From positions 86,544-150,543 of the forward strand of contig NZ_BNCG01000011.1 in assembly GCF_014656355.1 (NCBI RefSeq): a DNA stretch of 64,000 nucleotides. Reading direction: 5' to 3'. The first letter of the stretch is position 1. Each line of letters begins with the position of its first letter. This DNA comes from Camelimonas fluminis. GTDB lineage: Bacteria; Pseudomonadota; Alphaproteobacteria; Rhizobiales; Beijerinckiaceae. The position numbers and the translations under genes were made by a program. The notes below the pieces were generated by a model. The model had not been told where the DNA came from, searched no databases, and was given only the letters and a program-made list of their open reading frames with translations. Positions 18,631 to 28,326 of the stretch are shown here, one piece after another.

Positions 18631-19149
18631 ATGAATCAACACGTGTCTTCGGCCAATGTTTCCGGCGCCGCCAGCGCCCGCCGCCCCACCCGCATCGCCT
18701 TCATCCAGGCCTCCTGGCACCGCGAAATCGTCGACCAGAGCCGCGACGCCTTCCGCGAGGCGATTGCCGAAAGCGGTCGTGAGGTCGCTGTCGATTTCTA
18801 TGAGCTGCCCGGCGCTTATGAAATTCCGCTGCTGGCCAAAAAGCTGGCAGAACAGGGCGGCCATGACGCCATCGTCGCCGCCGGCCTGGTGGTCAATGGC
18901 GGCATCTACCGGCATGAATTCGTCGCCGACGCCGTCATTTCGGGCCTGATGCGCGTGCAGCTCGACACCGGCGTTCCGGTGCTCTCGGCGGTGCTGACGC
19001 CGCTCAACTTCCATGAGCATGCCGAGCACACCACCTATTTCTACAATCATTTCAAGGTCAAAGGCCGGGAAGCAGCAGCCGCCGCCCTCGCGGTCACCGC
19101 CGCGACCTATGGCGTTCCGGTCTCGACCGCCAGCGCCAACGCCGGTTGA
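18631..19149 (+). CDS. ribH2: 6,7-dimethyl-8-ribityllumazine synthase, type II (RibH2)
   Basis: Condenses 5-amino-6-ribitylaminouracil with 3,4-dihydroxy-2-butanone 4-phosphate, the penultimate step of riboflavin synthesis. The 172-residue protein has the substrate loops FIQASWHREIVDQSR, LPGAYEIPLLAKKLA and GLVVNGGIYRHEF, and the PVLSAVLTPLNFHEH stretch in place of the PVxxGVLT of type I enzymes. This matches the decameric RibH2 of Brucella and Mesorhizobium, which is also riboswitch-controlled. The ATG at 18631 is chosen by comparison with RibH2 (MNQ start); AAGGA lies 8 bases upstream. No other rib genes are in the window. Confidence 0.95.
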   Translation: MNQHVSSANVSGAASARRPTRIAFIQASWHREIVDQSRDAFREAIAESGREVAVDFYELPGAYEIPLLAKKLAEQGGHDAIVAAGLVVNGGIYRHEFVADAVISGLMRVQLDTGVPVLSAVLTPLNFHEHAEHTTYFYNHFKVKGREAAAAALAVTAATYGVPVSTASANAG

Positions 19150-19188
19150 TCGCCACTCCCAAACGAAACAACGCCGTCCAGCGCAAAA

Positions 19189-19220
19189 ACGGGCGGCTCC
19201 GGAAATCCGGGGCCGCCCGT
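19189..19220 (+). terminator. Strong hairpin after ribH2
   Basis: A 14-bp stem with one mismatch (ACGGGCGGCTCCGG / CCGGGGCCGCCCGT) and an AAAT loop, preceded by AAAA and followed by CATGTTTG. It lies 40 bases past the ribH stop. The weak T-run is usual for GC-rich genomes. Confidence 0.7.
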
Positions 19221-19420
19221 CATGTTTGCACGTGTTCACCCGGGCTGGCGCGCCGCCAGGTCAACGAAGGCGCGCAACGCGCCGGCGGACGAATGCCCCG
19301 GGAGGAAATGCCAGGGGGAAAGCGCCGGCTGTGAAGAGGCCCGCCGGAAAAAACGCCGCCTTCGCGGGCGCGCCCTGTGACGCGCCCCGGCGACGTCTGG
19401 CCTTCAGGTCGGGGAGCCTG

Positions 19421-21769
19421 TTACCCCGCCTTCGCCCCGGCGTCCGCCCAAGCGCAGACATGGTAGTGGCCGTCGCCATACGCCGTGTCGAACACCTTCA
19501 GCCGGCGGAAGTAATGGCCGATGACGCATTCCTCGGTCATGCCCATGCCGCCGTGCAACTGGATGCCCTGGGCGCCGACATGAAATCCGGCGCGGCCAAT
19601 GCGGGCCTTGCTGGCTGAAACCAGCGCCCGCCGCTCGTCCGCATCAGCCAGATCCAGCGCGCCGAGACCGCGCGCCAGGCTGGCGCGGGCCAGTTCCAGC
19701 TCGACGAACATATCGGCGAGCCGGTGCTGCAACGCCTGGAAATCGGCCAGGGCGGCGCCGAACTGACGGCGCGTGCGGATGTAATCGCGCGTGGTCCACA
19801 GCGCCTGCTCCATGGCGCCCACCGCATCGGCGCAAGCCGCCATGATGGCCCGCGCCGTCATGGCGTCGAGGGCGGCGAACGCCTGGCCCTCCGCGCCGAT
19901 CAGGGCGTCGGCGCCCAGCCGCGCGCCGTCCAGCACCACGTCGCCGACCTGCTGGTTGTCGATGGTGCGGAACGGTTTGACGGCGACGCCCGCCGCCGTC
20001 GCCGGCACGCGGAACAGGCTGATCCCGTCCGCATCGCCGTCGCCGCCGCTGGTGCGCGCGCTGACCAGAAACACGTCCGCCGCCGTCGCCCCGGCGACCA
20101 CGCACTTCAGACCGTCCAGCACCCAGCCGTCGCCGTCCCGGCGGGCGCGCGTTGTCACCCATTGGGTTTTGCCGCGCGCCTCTGGTTCATCGTGAGCGAC
20201 AGCGAAAACCGTTTCGCCCGAAACCAGCGCCGCCAGATCCGCGCTGGCGCCGCAGGCCGCCAGCAGGGCGCCTGGCGCGACGACGCAACCGATGAACGGT
20301 TCGGCGACGAGCCCCCGGCCAAGTTCCCCGGCGATGACGGCGATATCGCCGGCGCCGCCGCCATAGCCGCCAGCGGCTTCCGGCAGGCCGAGGCCGGTCC
20401 AGCCCATCTCCGCGAAACTAGCCAGCACGGCGCGGATATTGTCGCGCGTCGCCGGGCGCTTGCGCAGATTGCCGAAAGCGTCATGCTTGCGGGCAAAGCC
20501 GGCGGCGCTGTCCGCCAGCATGCGCTGGTCATCTGTCAGTTCGCGATGGTTCGCGGTTTCCCCGCGCAGCAGCAGCCGCGCCAGAATGTTGCGCTGCACC
20601 TCGCTGGAGCCGCCATAGATGGTGGCGGCGCGCATGAACAGGAAATCCGCGACCATGTCGACCGCGTGCGGCTGACCGGGCAGATAGGCGCCGTCGCGAT
20701 CCTTCGGCTCCGGATAGAAGGCGGCGCCATAAGGCCCCAGCACCTCCACCATCATGCGCAGGATTTCCTGCTGCAGGCGGGTGCCTTCCAGCTTCAGCAC
20801 CGATGGCAGGCCGGCGTCGTCGCTGCCGGAGCCGAGCGCGAGCATCACCGCCTCCTCCAGCGCCAGCATGTCGATTTCGAGCTGGCCGAGGCGGTGGCGC
20901 AGGTCGGCGCTTTCGATCAGCGGCCGGCCCCAGCGCTTTTCCACCTTCGCCATGTCGCGGATCAGCGCCAGATTGCGCTTGTTGCGCGGCACATTGGCGG
21001 TGGCCACGCGCTCATTGCCGAGCAGCCATTTGGCGTAGTCCCAGCCCCGGTTCTCCTCGCCCACCAGCTGGTCGGCAGGGACGATGACATTGTCGAAGAA
21101 CACCTCGCACAGGCTCTCGCCGCCATCGATCGACTGGATCGGCCGCACGGTGACGCCGGGTGATTTCAGATCGACCAGCAGGAAGGAGATGCCCTTCTGG
21201 GGTTTGGCGTCAGGATCGGTGCGCACAAGGCAGAATATCCAGTCGGAAAAGTGCGAGTGGGAATTCCAGATTTTCTGGCCATTGACCACGTAATGGTCGC
21301 CCTCGCGCACGGCGCGGGTGCGCAGGGAGGCGAGATCCGATCCGGCCCCTGGTTCGGAAAAGCCCTGGGACCAATAGACCTTGCCCTCGCGGATGTCCGG
21401 CAGGAAGCGCGCCTTCTGCTCCGGCGTGCCGAAACGGGCAATGACCGGGCCGACCAGACCAACGCCCTGAATATTGTTGGTGGGCGCGCCAGCCGCCACC
21501 AGCTCGGCGTCGAAGATGTAGCGCTGCATGGGGCTCCAGCCGGTTCCGCCCTCCTCGACCGGCCAGCCGGGAACCGACCAGCCGTTACGATGCAGGATGG
21601 CGGAGATATCCAGCATGTCGTCCCGGGTGGGATGCACCGCCGTGCGGTTCCGGCGCGTCAACGCGTCCGGCAGATTATCGCGCAGCCAGGCGCGCACGTG
21701 GGCGCGGAAGGCGTCGTTGTCCAGCTGTGCGTCCGCATGCGCCGGAATGGCGGGGGAAATCGCGTTCAT
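19421..21769 (-). CDS. Fused double acyl-CoA dehydrogenase
   Basis: A 782-residue protein made of two acyl-CoA dehydrogenase units in tandem, twice the usual length. The first half (about 1-400) has YWSQGFSEPGAGSDLASLRT, NGQKIWNSHSHFSDW for FAD and substrate, and TIYGGSSEVQRNILARLLL. The second half begins near LTDDQRMLADSAAGFARKH and has LPEAAGGYGGG, TRDYIRTRRQFG and GIQLHGGMGMTEE. The first unit has Gly where medium-chain enzymes have the catalytic Glu (YEG to YGG), so its base lies elsewhere, as in some steroid-type enzymes. Fused or paired dehydrogenases of this kind act on bulky acyl-CoAs. It is the last gene of the leftward cluster. Confidence 0.9.
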   Translation of the reverse strand: MNAISPAIPAHADAQLDNDAFRAHVRAWLRDNLPDALTRRNRTAVHPTRDDMLDISAILHRNGWSVPGWPVEEGGTGWSPMQRYIFDAELVAAGAPTNNIQGVGLVGPVIARFGTPEQKARFLPDIREGKVYWSQGFSEPGAGSDLASLRTRAVREGDHYVVNGQKIWNSHSHFSDWIFCLVRTDPDAKPQKGISFLLVDLKSPGVTVRPIQSIDGGESLCEVFFDNVIVPADQLVGEENRGWDYAKWLLGNERVATANVPRNKRNLALIRDMAKVEKRWGRPLIESADLRHRLGQLEIDMLALEEAVMLALGSGSDDAGLPSVLKLEGTRLQQEILRMMVEVLGPYGAAFYPEPKDRDGAYLPGQPHAVDMVADFLFMRAATIYGGSSEVQRNILARLLLRGETANHRELTDDQRMLADSAAGFARKHDAFGNLRKRPATRDNIRAVLASFAEMGWTGLGLPEAAGGYGGGAGDIAVIAGELGRGLVAEPFIGCVVAPGALLAACGASADLAALVSGETVFAVAHDEPEARGKTQWVTTRARRDGDGWVLDGLKCVVAGATAADVFLVSARTSGGDGDADGISLFRVPATAAGVAVKPFRTIDNQQVGDVVLDGARLGADALIGAEGQAFAALDAMTARAIMAACADAVGAMEQALWTTRDYIRTRRQFGAALADFQALQHRLADMFVELELARASLARGLGALDLADADERRALVSASKARIGRAGFHVGAQGIQLHGGMGMTEECVIGHYFRRLKVFDTAYGDGHYHVCAWADAGAKAG

Positions 21770-21931
21770 GCCCTGCTCCTGCTCCCGTCAGGCGCGCCGC
21801 TCGTTATATCCCGTTGGCCGGGCGCGGCGTCTGCTTGCGCCGTATGGCAATCCCATCATGACAAGGGATATGGCCGGCGTCATGGTCCACGACGCCGGCC
21901 ACCCCTGCATGCGCCTCATGGCAGGCGCGCG

Positions 21932-23371
21932 TTACTCCGCCGCCTTCCTCGCCTCGCCGGGCCGGCGCGTCGCGCCGGCCGCCGCCAGGGCGCGCTGGCG
22001 GGCCTGCTCCATCGGATACAGGCGATTCATCATCAGCCGCTGGGCCGGCAGGCCGCCGCCGGCCTGCAGGGCGACCACGAACTGCCAGCCGCCGTAGGCG
22101 TCGGCGGTCAGGTCGCGGATCATGTTGTAGACGCGCATGCGCGTCTCCACGTCCACGGTCTTCTTGGTCGCCAGATACTTCAGGATGTACTTGCCGGATT
22201 CCGGATTGCGCAGGTCGGACTCCAGCGGCAGCGTCAGCACCAGACCGCCCGAGAGGTCGTGCAGATACTTCACCGTCTGGTGGAAGTTGGCGGCGTAATA
22301 GTATTTGGCGGCGTTGATGCCGAGGGTGTTGGGGTGAACCATGCCGGACGGCGTGGTCTCATAATGCCGCAGCGAATAATCCAGCGACATGCGCAGCATT
22401 TCGGCATAGGTGATCAGCTCGGCGATCGAGTTCTGGGCGATCGGATCGTTTTCCTTGCCCTGCATCTCGGTGACGAGCTGGGCGAGACCGACAAACAGTT
22501 CCGACATGCGCACCGCCTCGATGACGCCGCCGGTGCGCTCCCACAGGCCCAGCGACTGGGCGAGCTTGCTGGCCAGTTGCACCTCGCCGGCGAGGAAGAC
22601 GCGCTCCCACGGCACGAACACGTCGTCGAAAATCACCATGCCTTCCGGCATCGAATGGTGCGACGAGGCCGGATAGTCGAAGGCGTTCAGTTCGGCTGGA
22701 GCGAACGAGCGGTTGATGATCTTGACGCCGGGCGTGTTGACCGGGATCGAGAACGACACCGCGTAGTCGGTCTCGTCCTGGCGCATGCCCTTGGTCGGCA
22801 TCACCACCAGTTCGTGGATGCACGAGGCGGCGGTGATGTGCAGCTTGGCGCCGCGCACGACAATGCCATCCTTGCGGCGCTCAACGATGCGGACATACAT
22901 ATCCGGGTCGTCCTGCTCATGGGCCCGGCGCTTGCGATCGCCCTTGGGGTCGGTGATCACCTCGGCCCCGCGCAGGTCGTTGTCGCGACAATATTTGTAA
23001 ATGCGCTCGATGTTGTCGGCGTACATCGGATTGACGGCGCGAATATCATCGACGCACTGCAGCAGCGCCATGAACACGCCGGACACCGCCGTGCCGATGG
23101 AGGTGTGCATCAGCATCTCGACGCGGGTCTGCAGATCCTCCGCCGTGCGCGGCACCTGGAAGATGCGGTGCGCTTCCGACCCGTCCTCGGTCTTGTAGCG
23201 GCGCAGATGGCCGAGATCCGGATCGTCATATTCATAGTCGTGGGCGATCAGCGCCAGCGGCACGCGGAAACGGTCGCTCTTCGTGATGTCCGGAATATTC
23301 TGGCCATCCCAGAAGGTGATGCGGCCATCGCGCAGGGATTCATAATACTGTTCAGGGGTTTTCAGGGCCAT
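21932..23371 (-). CDS. HpaB-family FADH2-dependent monooxygenase (not a dehydratase)
   Basis: A 479-residue member of the 4-hydroxyphenylacetate 3-hydroxylase/4-hydroxybutyryl-CoA dehydratase family. Family marks are LKTPEQYYESLRDGR at the start, VITDPKGDR near 140, DGIVVRGAKLHITAAS near 168-183, and EGMVIFDDVFVPWERVFLAGE near 265. Dehydratases of the family bind a 4Fe-4S cluster through three Cys and one His; here the only cysteines are at 106, 128 and 184, and none follows, so the late Cys ligand is missing. It is therefore best read as a flavin-dependent oxygenase needing reduced flavin, which the reductase two genes upstream could supply. Substrate unknown; a free acid or an acyl-CoA are both possible. 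Confidence 0.85.
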   Translation of the reverse strand: MALKTPEQYYESLRDGRITFWDGQNIPDITKSDRFRVPLALIAHDYEYDDPDLGHLRRYKTEDGSEAHRIFQVPRTAEDLQTRVEMLMHTSIGTAVSGVFMALLQCVDDIRAVNPMYADNIERIYKYCRDNDLRGAEVITDPKGDRKRRAHEQDDPDMYVRIVERRKDGIVVRGAKLHITAASCIHELVVMPTKGMRQDETDYAVSFSIPVNTPGVKIINRSFAPAELNAFDYPASSHHSMPEGMVIFDDVFVPWERVFLAGEVQLASKLAQSLGLWERTGGVIEAVRMSELFVGLAQLVTEMQGKENDPIAQNSIAELITYAEMLRMSLDYSLRHYETTPSGMVHPNTLGINAAKYYYAANFHQTVKYLHDLSGGLVLTLPLESDLRNPESGKYILKYLATKKTVDVETRMRVYNMIRDLTADAYGGWQFVVALQAGGGLPAQRLMMNRLYPMEQARQRALAAAGATRRPGEARKAAE

Positions 23372-23440
23372 TTCCAGTCTCCGTGGGCGTTTCCAGGTAG
23401 GCGTTTCGAGTTCTCGCGCGGCGTCTGCTCCAGGCGCCGG

Positions 23441-25099
<1,659 letters not shown>

Positions 25100-25204
25100 G
25101 CCTCTCCCCCGTTCATGAGCTTCCTCCGGTCGCCCCATCCCTGAGGGGCGCAAGGCCGGCGGACGGTTGACCGTCCTTGTCCGGCGTCAGAAACCAGGTC
25201 GCGC

Positions 25205-25825
25205 TCAGCCGCAGGCAACCCGCAGCGTCGCGGTGGCGGCCAGATCGCGCGCGCCGGCGCGATGGCTGGCGCGCATGTGGGCGAATTCCACCACCTGCTC
25301 GCCGATCATGCGAAACTGCCGGTCGGCGGCCGGGTCAACGCACTGTCCTTCGGCGTCGAACACCGGCGTCACGGCGCTGAAGGCGGCGGCCATGGGCGTC
25401 GGCCAGCCACGCAGGGCGTGGACAATGCTGCGCATGGCGGAAAGCGTCGTGCCCATGGCCTGGGCGCCGTAGGCGCTGACGATGCAGCCAACGGCCCGCC
25501 CGTCGAGATAAGGCGCCGCGTCGTCGCGCAAATCCTCGATGTAATCGAGCGCGTTCTTGAGCAGGCCGGAGATGGAGCCATGATAACCGGGCGAGGCGAG
25601 AATGACGCCGTCGGCGCGCCGCAGCGCCTCGATGTATCGGGAGACGGCTTCGGTGCGGCTGTCATCCCCGGCGCCATACATCGGCAGATTGAGATCAGCG
25701 CCGGTGAAGATCGCCGTTTCGGCTCCGGCGGCGCGCGCATGGCGCAGCGCGGCGCGCAGGGCCAGCTCCGACGATGAATTCTGGCGGGTCGTTCCGCCAA
25801 CGCCGACAATCAGTGGACCGCTCAT
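25205..25825 (-). CDS. NADPH-dependent FMN reductase
   Basis: A 206-residue flavodoxin-fold reductase of the SsuE/FMN_red group. The N-terminal phosphate loop GVGGTTRQNSSSE and the conserved SPGYHGSISGLLKNALDYIE bind FMN, and GCIVSAYGAQAMGT follows. Such enzymes deliver reduced flavin to a partner oxygenase; the likely partner is the HpaB-type protein two genes downstream. GGAGGAAA precedes the ATG. It is the first gene of the leftward operon and diverges from tetR over a 274-base gap containing the 26004 operator. HpaB enzymes more often use HpaC-type reductases, so this pairing is unusual. Confidence 0.88.
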   Translation of the reverse strand: MSGPLIVGVGGTTRQNSSSELALRAALRHARAAGAETAIFTGADLNLPMYGAGDDSRTEAVSRYIEALRRADGVILASPGYHGSISGLLKNALDYIEDLRDDAAPYLDGRAVGCIVSAYGAQAMGTTLSAMRSIVHALRGWPTPMAAAFSAVTPVFDAEGQCVDPAADRQFRMIGEQVVEFAHMRASHRAGARDLAATATLRVACG

Positions 25826-26003
25826 CTGTTTCCTCCGTTTGCCGGGGGAGCAGAACCATCGTTCTGCTCGCGTTCCGTTGCCCGCTCCCGACCGGAAGCG
25901 CCAACCGCCCCGCCGGATATGCCTGGCGTGGACGGCGGCGCACGGCTGACGCGGGTCAGGTTGCGGCGGGCGTTCTCCCTGCCCAGAACCTGATGTACTT
26001 CAG

Positions 26004-26024
26004 AATAAGATAAGTTATGTTATT
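26004..26024. promoter_or_regulatory. Shared operator, copy 1 (reductase/tetR gap)
   Basis: A near-palindrome with outer arms AATAA and TTATT and inner arms ATAA and TTAT, separated by G at positions 6, 11 and 16 of 21; only the G at 6 and 16 break the symmetry. It sits 76 bases before the tetR start and 179 before the divergent reductase start. Together with the next two bases (GT) it forms a 23-bp sequence that recurs in inverted orientation at 29622-29644. Confidence 0.8.
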
Positions 26025-26099
26025 GTCAATTGCGCCGCGTCGCCATCCCCGCGCATGGATGTTATGAGGCAGACGCAGAACAGAAAGGACGCCTGACTG

Positions 26100-26747
26100 A
26101 TGACCGACGCCTCGCCGCCGAAAGCCAGACCATCCCGGTCCCGGGCTGCCGACGAACGGGATGCGCGCGAAGCCGGCGGGCGCGGACGCGCCGACAAACG
26201 CCTGACCCGTGAGGACTGGATCAGCGCCGGCCAGGACATTCTGCGCGAAGGCGGCATTTCGTCCGTGAAGCTGGCGCCCCTCACCCGCAAGCTCGGCGTT
26301 TCGACCGGCAGTTTCTATCACCATTTCGGCGACTTCGAGGAGTATCTGGGAGAACTGGCCGCCAGCTACAGCATGGGCCGGGTGCGCGGCGTGCTCGACC
26401 GGACTTCCTTTGACGATCCCGACCCGGAAACGCGGGTGCGCGAACTTGCGCGGCGCAGCGTCGTCGAGGGCACCTTCGATCTCGACCACGCCATGCGCAT
26501 CTGGGCCACCATGGACCCACGCGCCGCCGCCACCGTGCGCGAGGCCGAAGCGCAGGTGCTAGCCTTCCTCACCGACGCCTTCCGCGATCTGGGCTTCGAC
26601 GCGTCGCAGGCCGAACTGCGCTCCCGCATGCTGATGGCGGTGAACATCGCCCACCTGCAATTGTTTGACAGCGGCGGCCGTCGCCGCTTTTTCAAGGAAG
26701 CCTTTGACCTGCTGGCCTCCCGGACTGACGCCGCCGGCAAAGGCTGA
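26100..26747 (+). CDS. TetR family regulator of the oxygenase/ligase cluster
   Basis: A 215-residue regulator. After an Arg-rich N terminus the helix-turn-helix lies at about residues 36-85 (DWISAGQDILREGGISSVKL, then LGVSTGSFYHHFGDFEEYLG). The C-terminal domain (RIWATMDPRAAATVREAEAQ) probably binds an effector. AAAGGA precedes the ATG at 26100. It faces the catabolic operon across operator copy 1 and is convergent with the first binding-protein gene. The second operator copy in front of the other binding-protein gene suggests it controls both units. Effector unknown; an acyl-CoA intermediate is a reasonable guess. Confidence 0.88.
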   Translation: MTDASPPKARPSRSRAADERDAREAGGRGRADKRLTREDWISAGQDILREGGISSVKLAPLTRKLGVSTGSFYHHFGDFEEYLGELAASYSMGRVRGVLDRTSFDDPDPETRVRELARRSVVEGTFDLDHAMRIWATMDPRAAATVREAEAQVLAFLTDAFRDLGFDASQAELRSRMLMAVNIAHLQLFDSGGRRRFFKEAFDLLASRTDAAGKG

Positions 26748-26772
26748 CGCCTCAGGCACGGCCACCGCCTCA

Positions 26773-26811
26773 CTTCATGGATGGCCGAAGCTGTTCCGGC
26801 CATCCATGAAG
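26773..26811. terminator. Long hairpin between tetR and the convergent binding-protein gene
   Basis: A perfect 15-bp stem (CTTCATGGATGGCCG / CGGCCATCCATGAAG) with a 9-nt loop, 25 bases after the tetR stop. It has no T-run but is well placed as a terminator. Confidence 0.65.
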
Positions 26812-26980
26812 TTGCGCCCCAACCCATGCCTCATGACTACCCCCAGAACGCGGATGCCCGCGACAGGCGCGGGCATGACGCGGCAAGGATGGCCAGCGCG
26901 CAAAAACGTGGGTGCCGCAACCAATACCTACAGCCACGACGCACGAAAGACGCCAGCCAGCGTGGAGGTCCGGCCAGACC

Positions 26981-28204
26981 CTATTCCACCGCGTCCCAAC
27001 TGGCGCCGTTGAACCGTTGCAGGCGCATGTGGGTGACCACGGCGTAATCGTCCGGCGTGGTGTTGATCAGGCTGCCGGGCAACAGCACCGGAATGCGCAC
27101 ATTCTTCATGTTGGCGACCTGCTTCAGGATGTTCTCTCGGCTCAGATCGTCGCCAGCCTGGCGCAGCACCTGCTCCAGGGTCTGGGCATAGGCGTAACCG
27201 ACGATATTCAGCGTATCCGAGGGATCGGCGCCGGGCAGATATTTGTCGAACCAGGCCCGCCATTCCTTCACCGCCGCATCGTCCTTCCACGCCGGATCGG
27301 TGGCCTCCTTGATGAAGCCGGCGGTCATCACCCCCGTCGAGGCTTCAATGCCGGCCGGCTTGAAGGTCGAGCCGATATAGGCCGAGCCGAGCGTCAGATA
27401 GATCTGCGGCTTCCAGCCCATTTCATGGATCTTGCGGATGGCCTGGGCCGCCTGGCGCGAATAGGCGAACAGGAACACCGCGTCGACGCCCGCCTCTTTC
27501 AGATTGATGATCTGCGAGTCGATGGTTGGATCGGTCGCCTGGAAACTCTGTGCGGTGGCGATCTGCCCGGCCCTGTCGCCAAGCCCGGAGCGCAGCCCGG
27601 CCAGCAACTCCTTGCCGAAATCATCATTCTGGTAGAGCACGCCGATTTTGGCCTGCGGCGTGCGCCTGGCCGTCTGCTGACCAAAGAAGATTCCCTCGCG
27701 ATACAGGGCTGGCTGCCAGGCCGTGGTCCAGGGGAAGTGCTTCGGATCGTTGAACGCCTGTGAGCCGCCGGCGACGAACAGTTGCGGAACCTTCTTGCCA
27801 TTGAGCCAGGCGCGGATCGCCAGATTGTTGGCGGTGCCCAGCGTACCGAAAATCAGGGCGACGTCGTCGCTCTCCACCAGCTTGCGCACGCCCTCCAGCG
27901 CCTTCGGCGCGCTGTAGCCGTCATCCAGCGACAGGAAGCGGATCTTGCGGCCGTTGATGCCGCCACGGTCGTTCAGATAACGGAAATAGGCCGCTTCGGC
28001 CTTGCCAAGCTGACCATAAGCGGAGGCCGGCCCGCTATAGGGCATGGTCTGCCCAATGCGGATTTCGTCAGCGGTGACGCCCGGCCCCGTGTAACGGTCG
28101 GCCGCATAGGCGCAAGGCGCCGTCACAGCCGCGACCATGAGGCCAGCGGCAAGGCGCGCGGGGGCGAGCCGGCGCAAGGTTGTTTGCACGATGTTCTGGA
28201 GCAT
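26981..28204 (-). CDS. Branched-chain-type ABC transporter substrate-binding protein (1)
   Basis: A 407-residue periplasmic protein of the LivK/Peripla_BP_6 type. A signal peptide ends at about residue 35 (TAPCAYAADRY). The mature start TADEIRIGQTMPYSGPASAY, then RGGINGRKIRFLSLDDGYS, and the later GVDAVFLFAYSRQAAQAIRK are typical of members that bind aromatic or other carboxylates rather than leucine. GGGAGAGAG precedes the ATG at 28204; the longer open frame to 28711 overlaps the next gene. It lies 122 bases downstream of the second binding protein on the same strand. No permease or ATPase genes are next to it. Confidence 0.9.
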   Translation of the reverse strand: MLQNIVQTTLRRLAPARLAAGLMVAAVTAPCAYAADRYTGPGVTADEIRIGQTMPYSGPASAYGQLGKAEAAYFRYLNDRGGINGRKIRFLSLDDGYSAPKALEGVRKLVESDDVALIFGTLGTANNLAIRAWLNGKKVPQLFVAGGSQAFNDPKHFPWTTAWQPALYREGIFFGQQTARRTPQAKIGVLYQNDDFGKELLAGLRSGLGDRAGQIATAQSFQATDPTIDSQIINLKEAGVDAVFLFAYSRQAAQAIRKIHEMGWKPQIYLTLGSAYIGSTFKPAGIEASTGVMTAGFIKEATDPAWKDDAAVKEWRAWFDKYLPGADPSDTLNIVGYAYAQTLEQVLRQAGDDLSRENILKQVANMKNVRIPVLLPGSLINTTPDDYAVVTHMRLQRFNGASWDAVE

Positions 28205-28326
28205 GGCGCTCTCTCCCAGCTGGCGGGACTGAACTTTGATGGGGTTGCCTGCGACGTGGCCCGCACGGCGTGTCAGGGCCGGCGGACCCCAAGCGCCGCC
28301 GCCGGCCATTTTCAGATGACCGTCGC

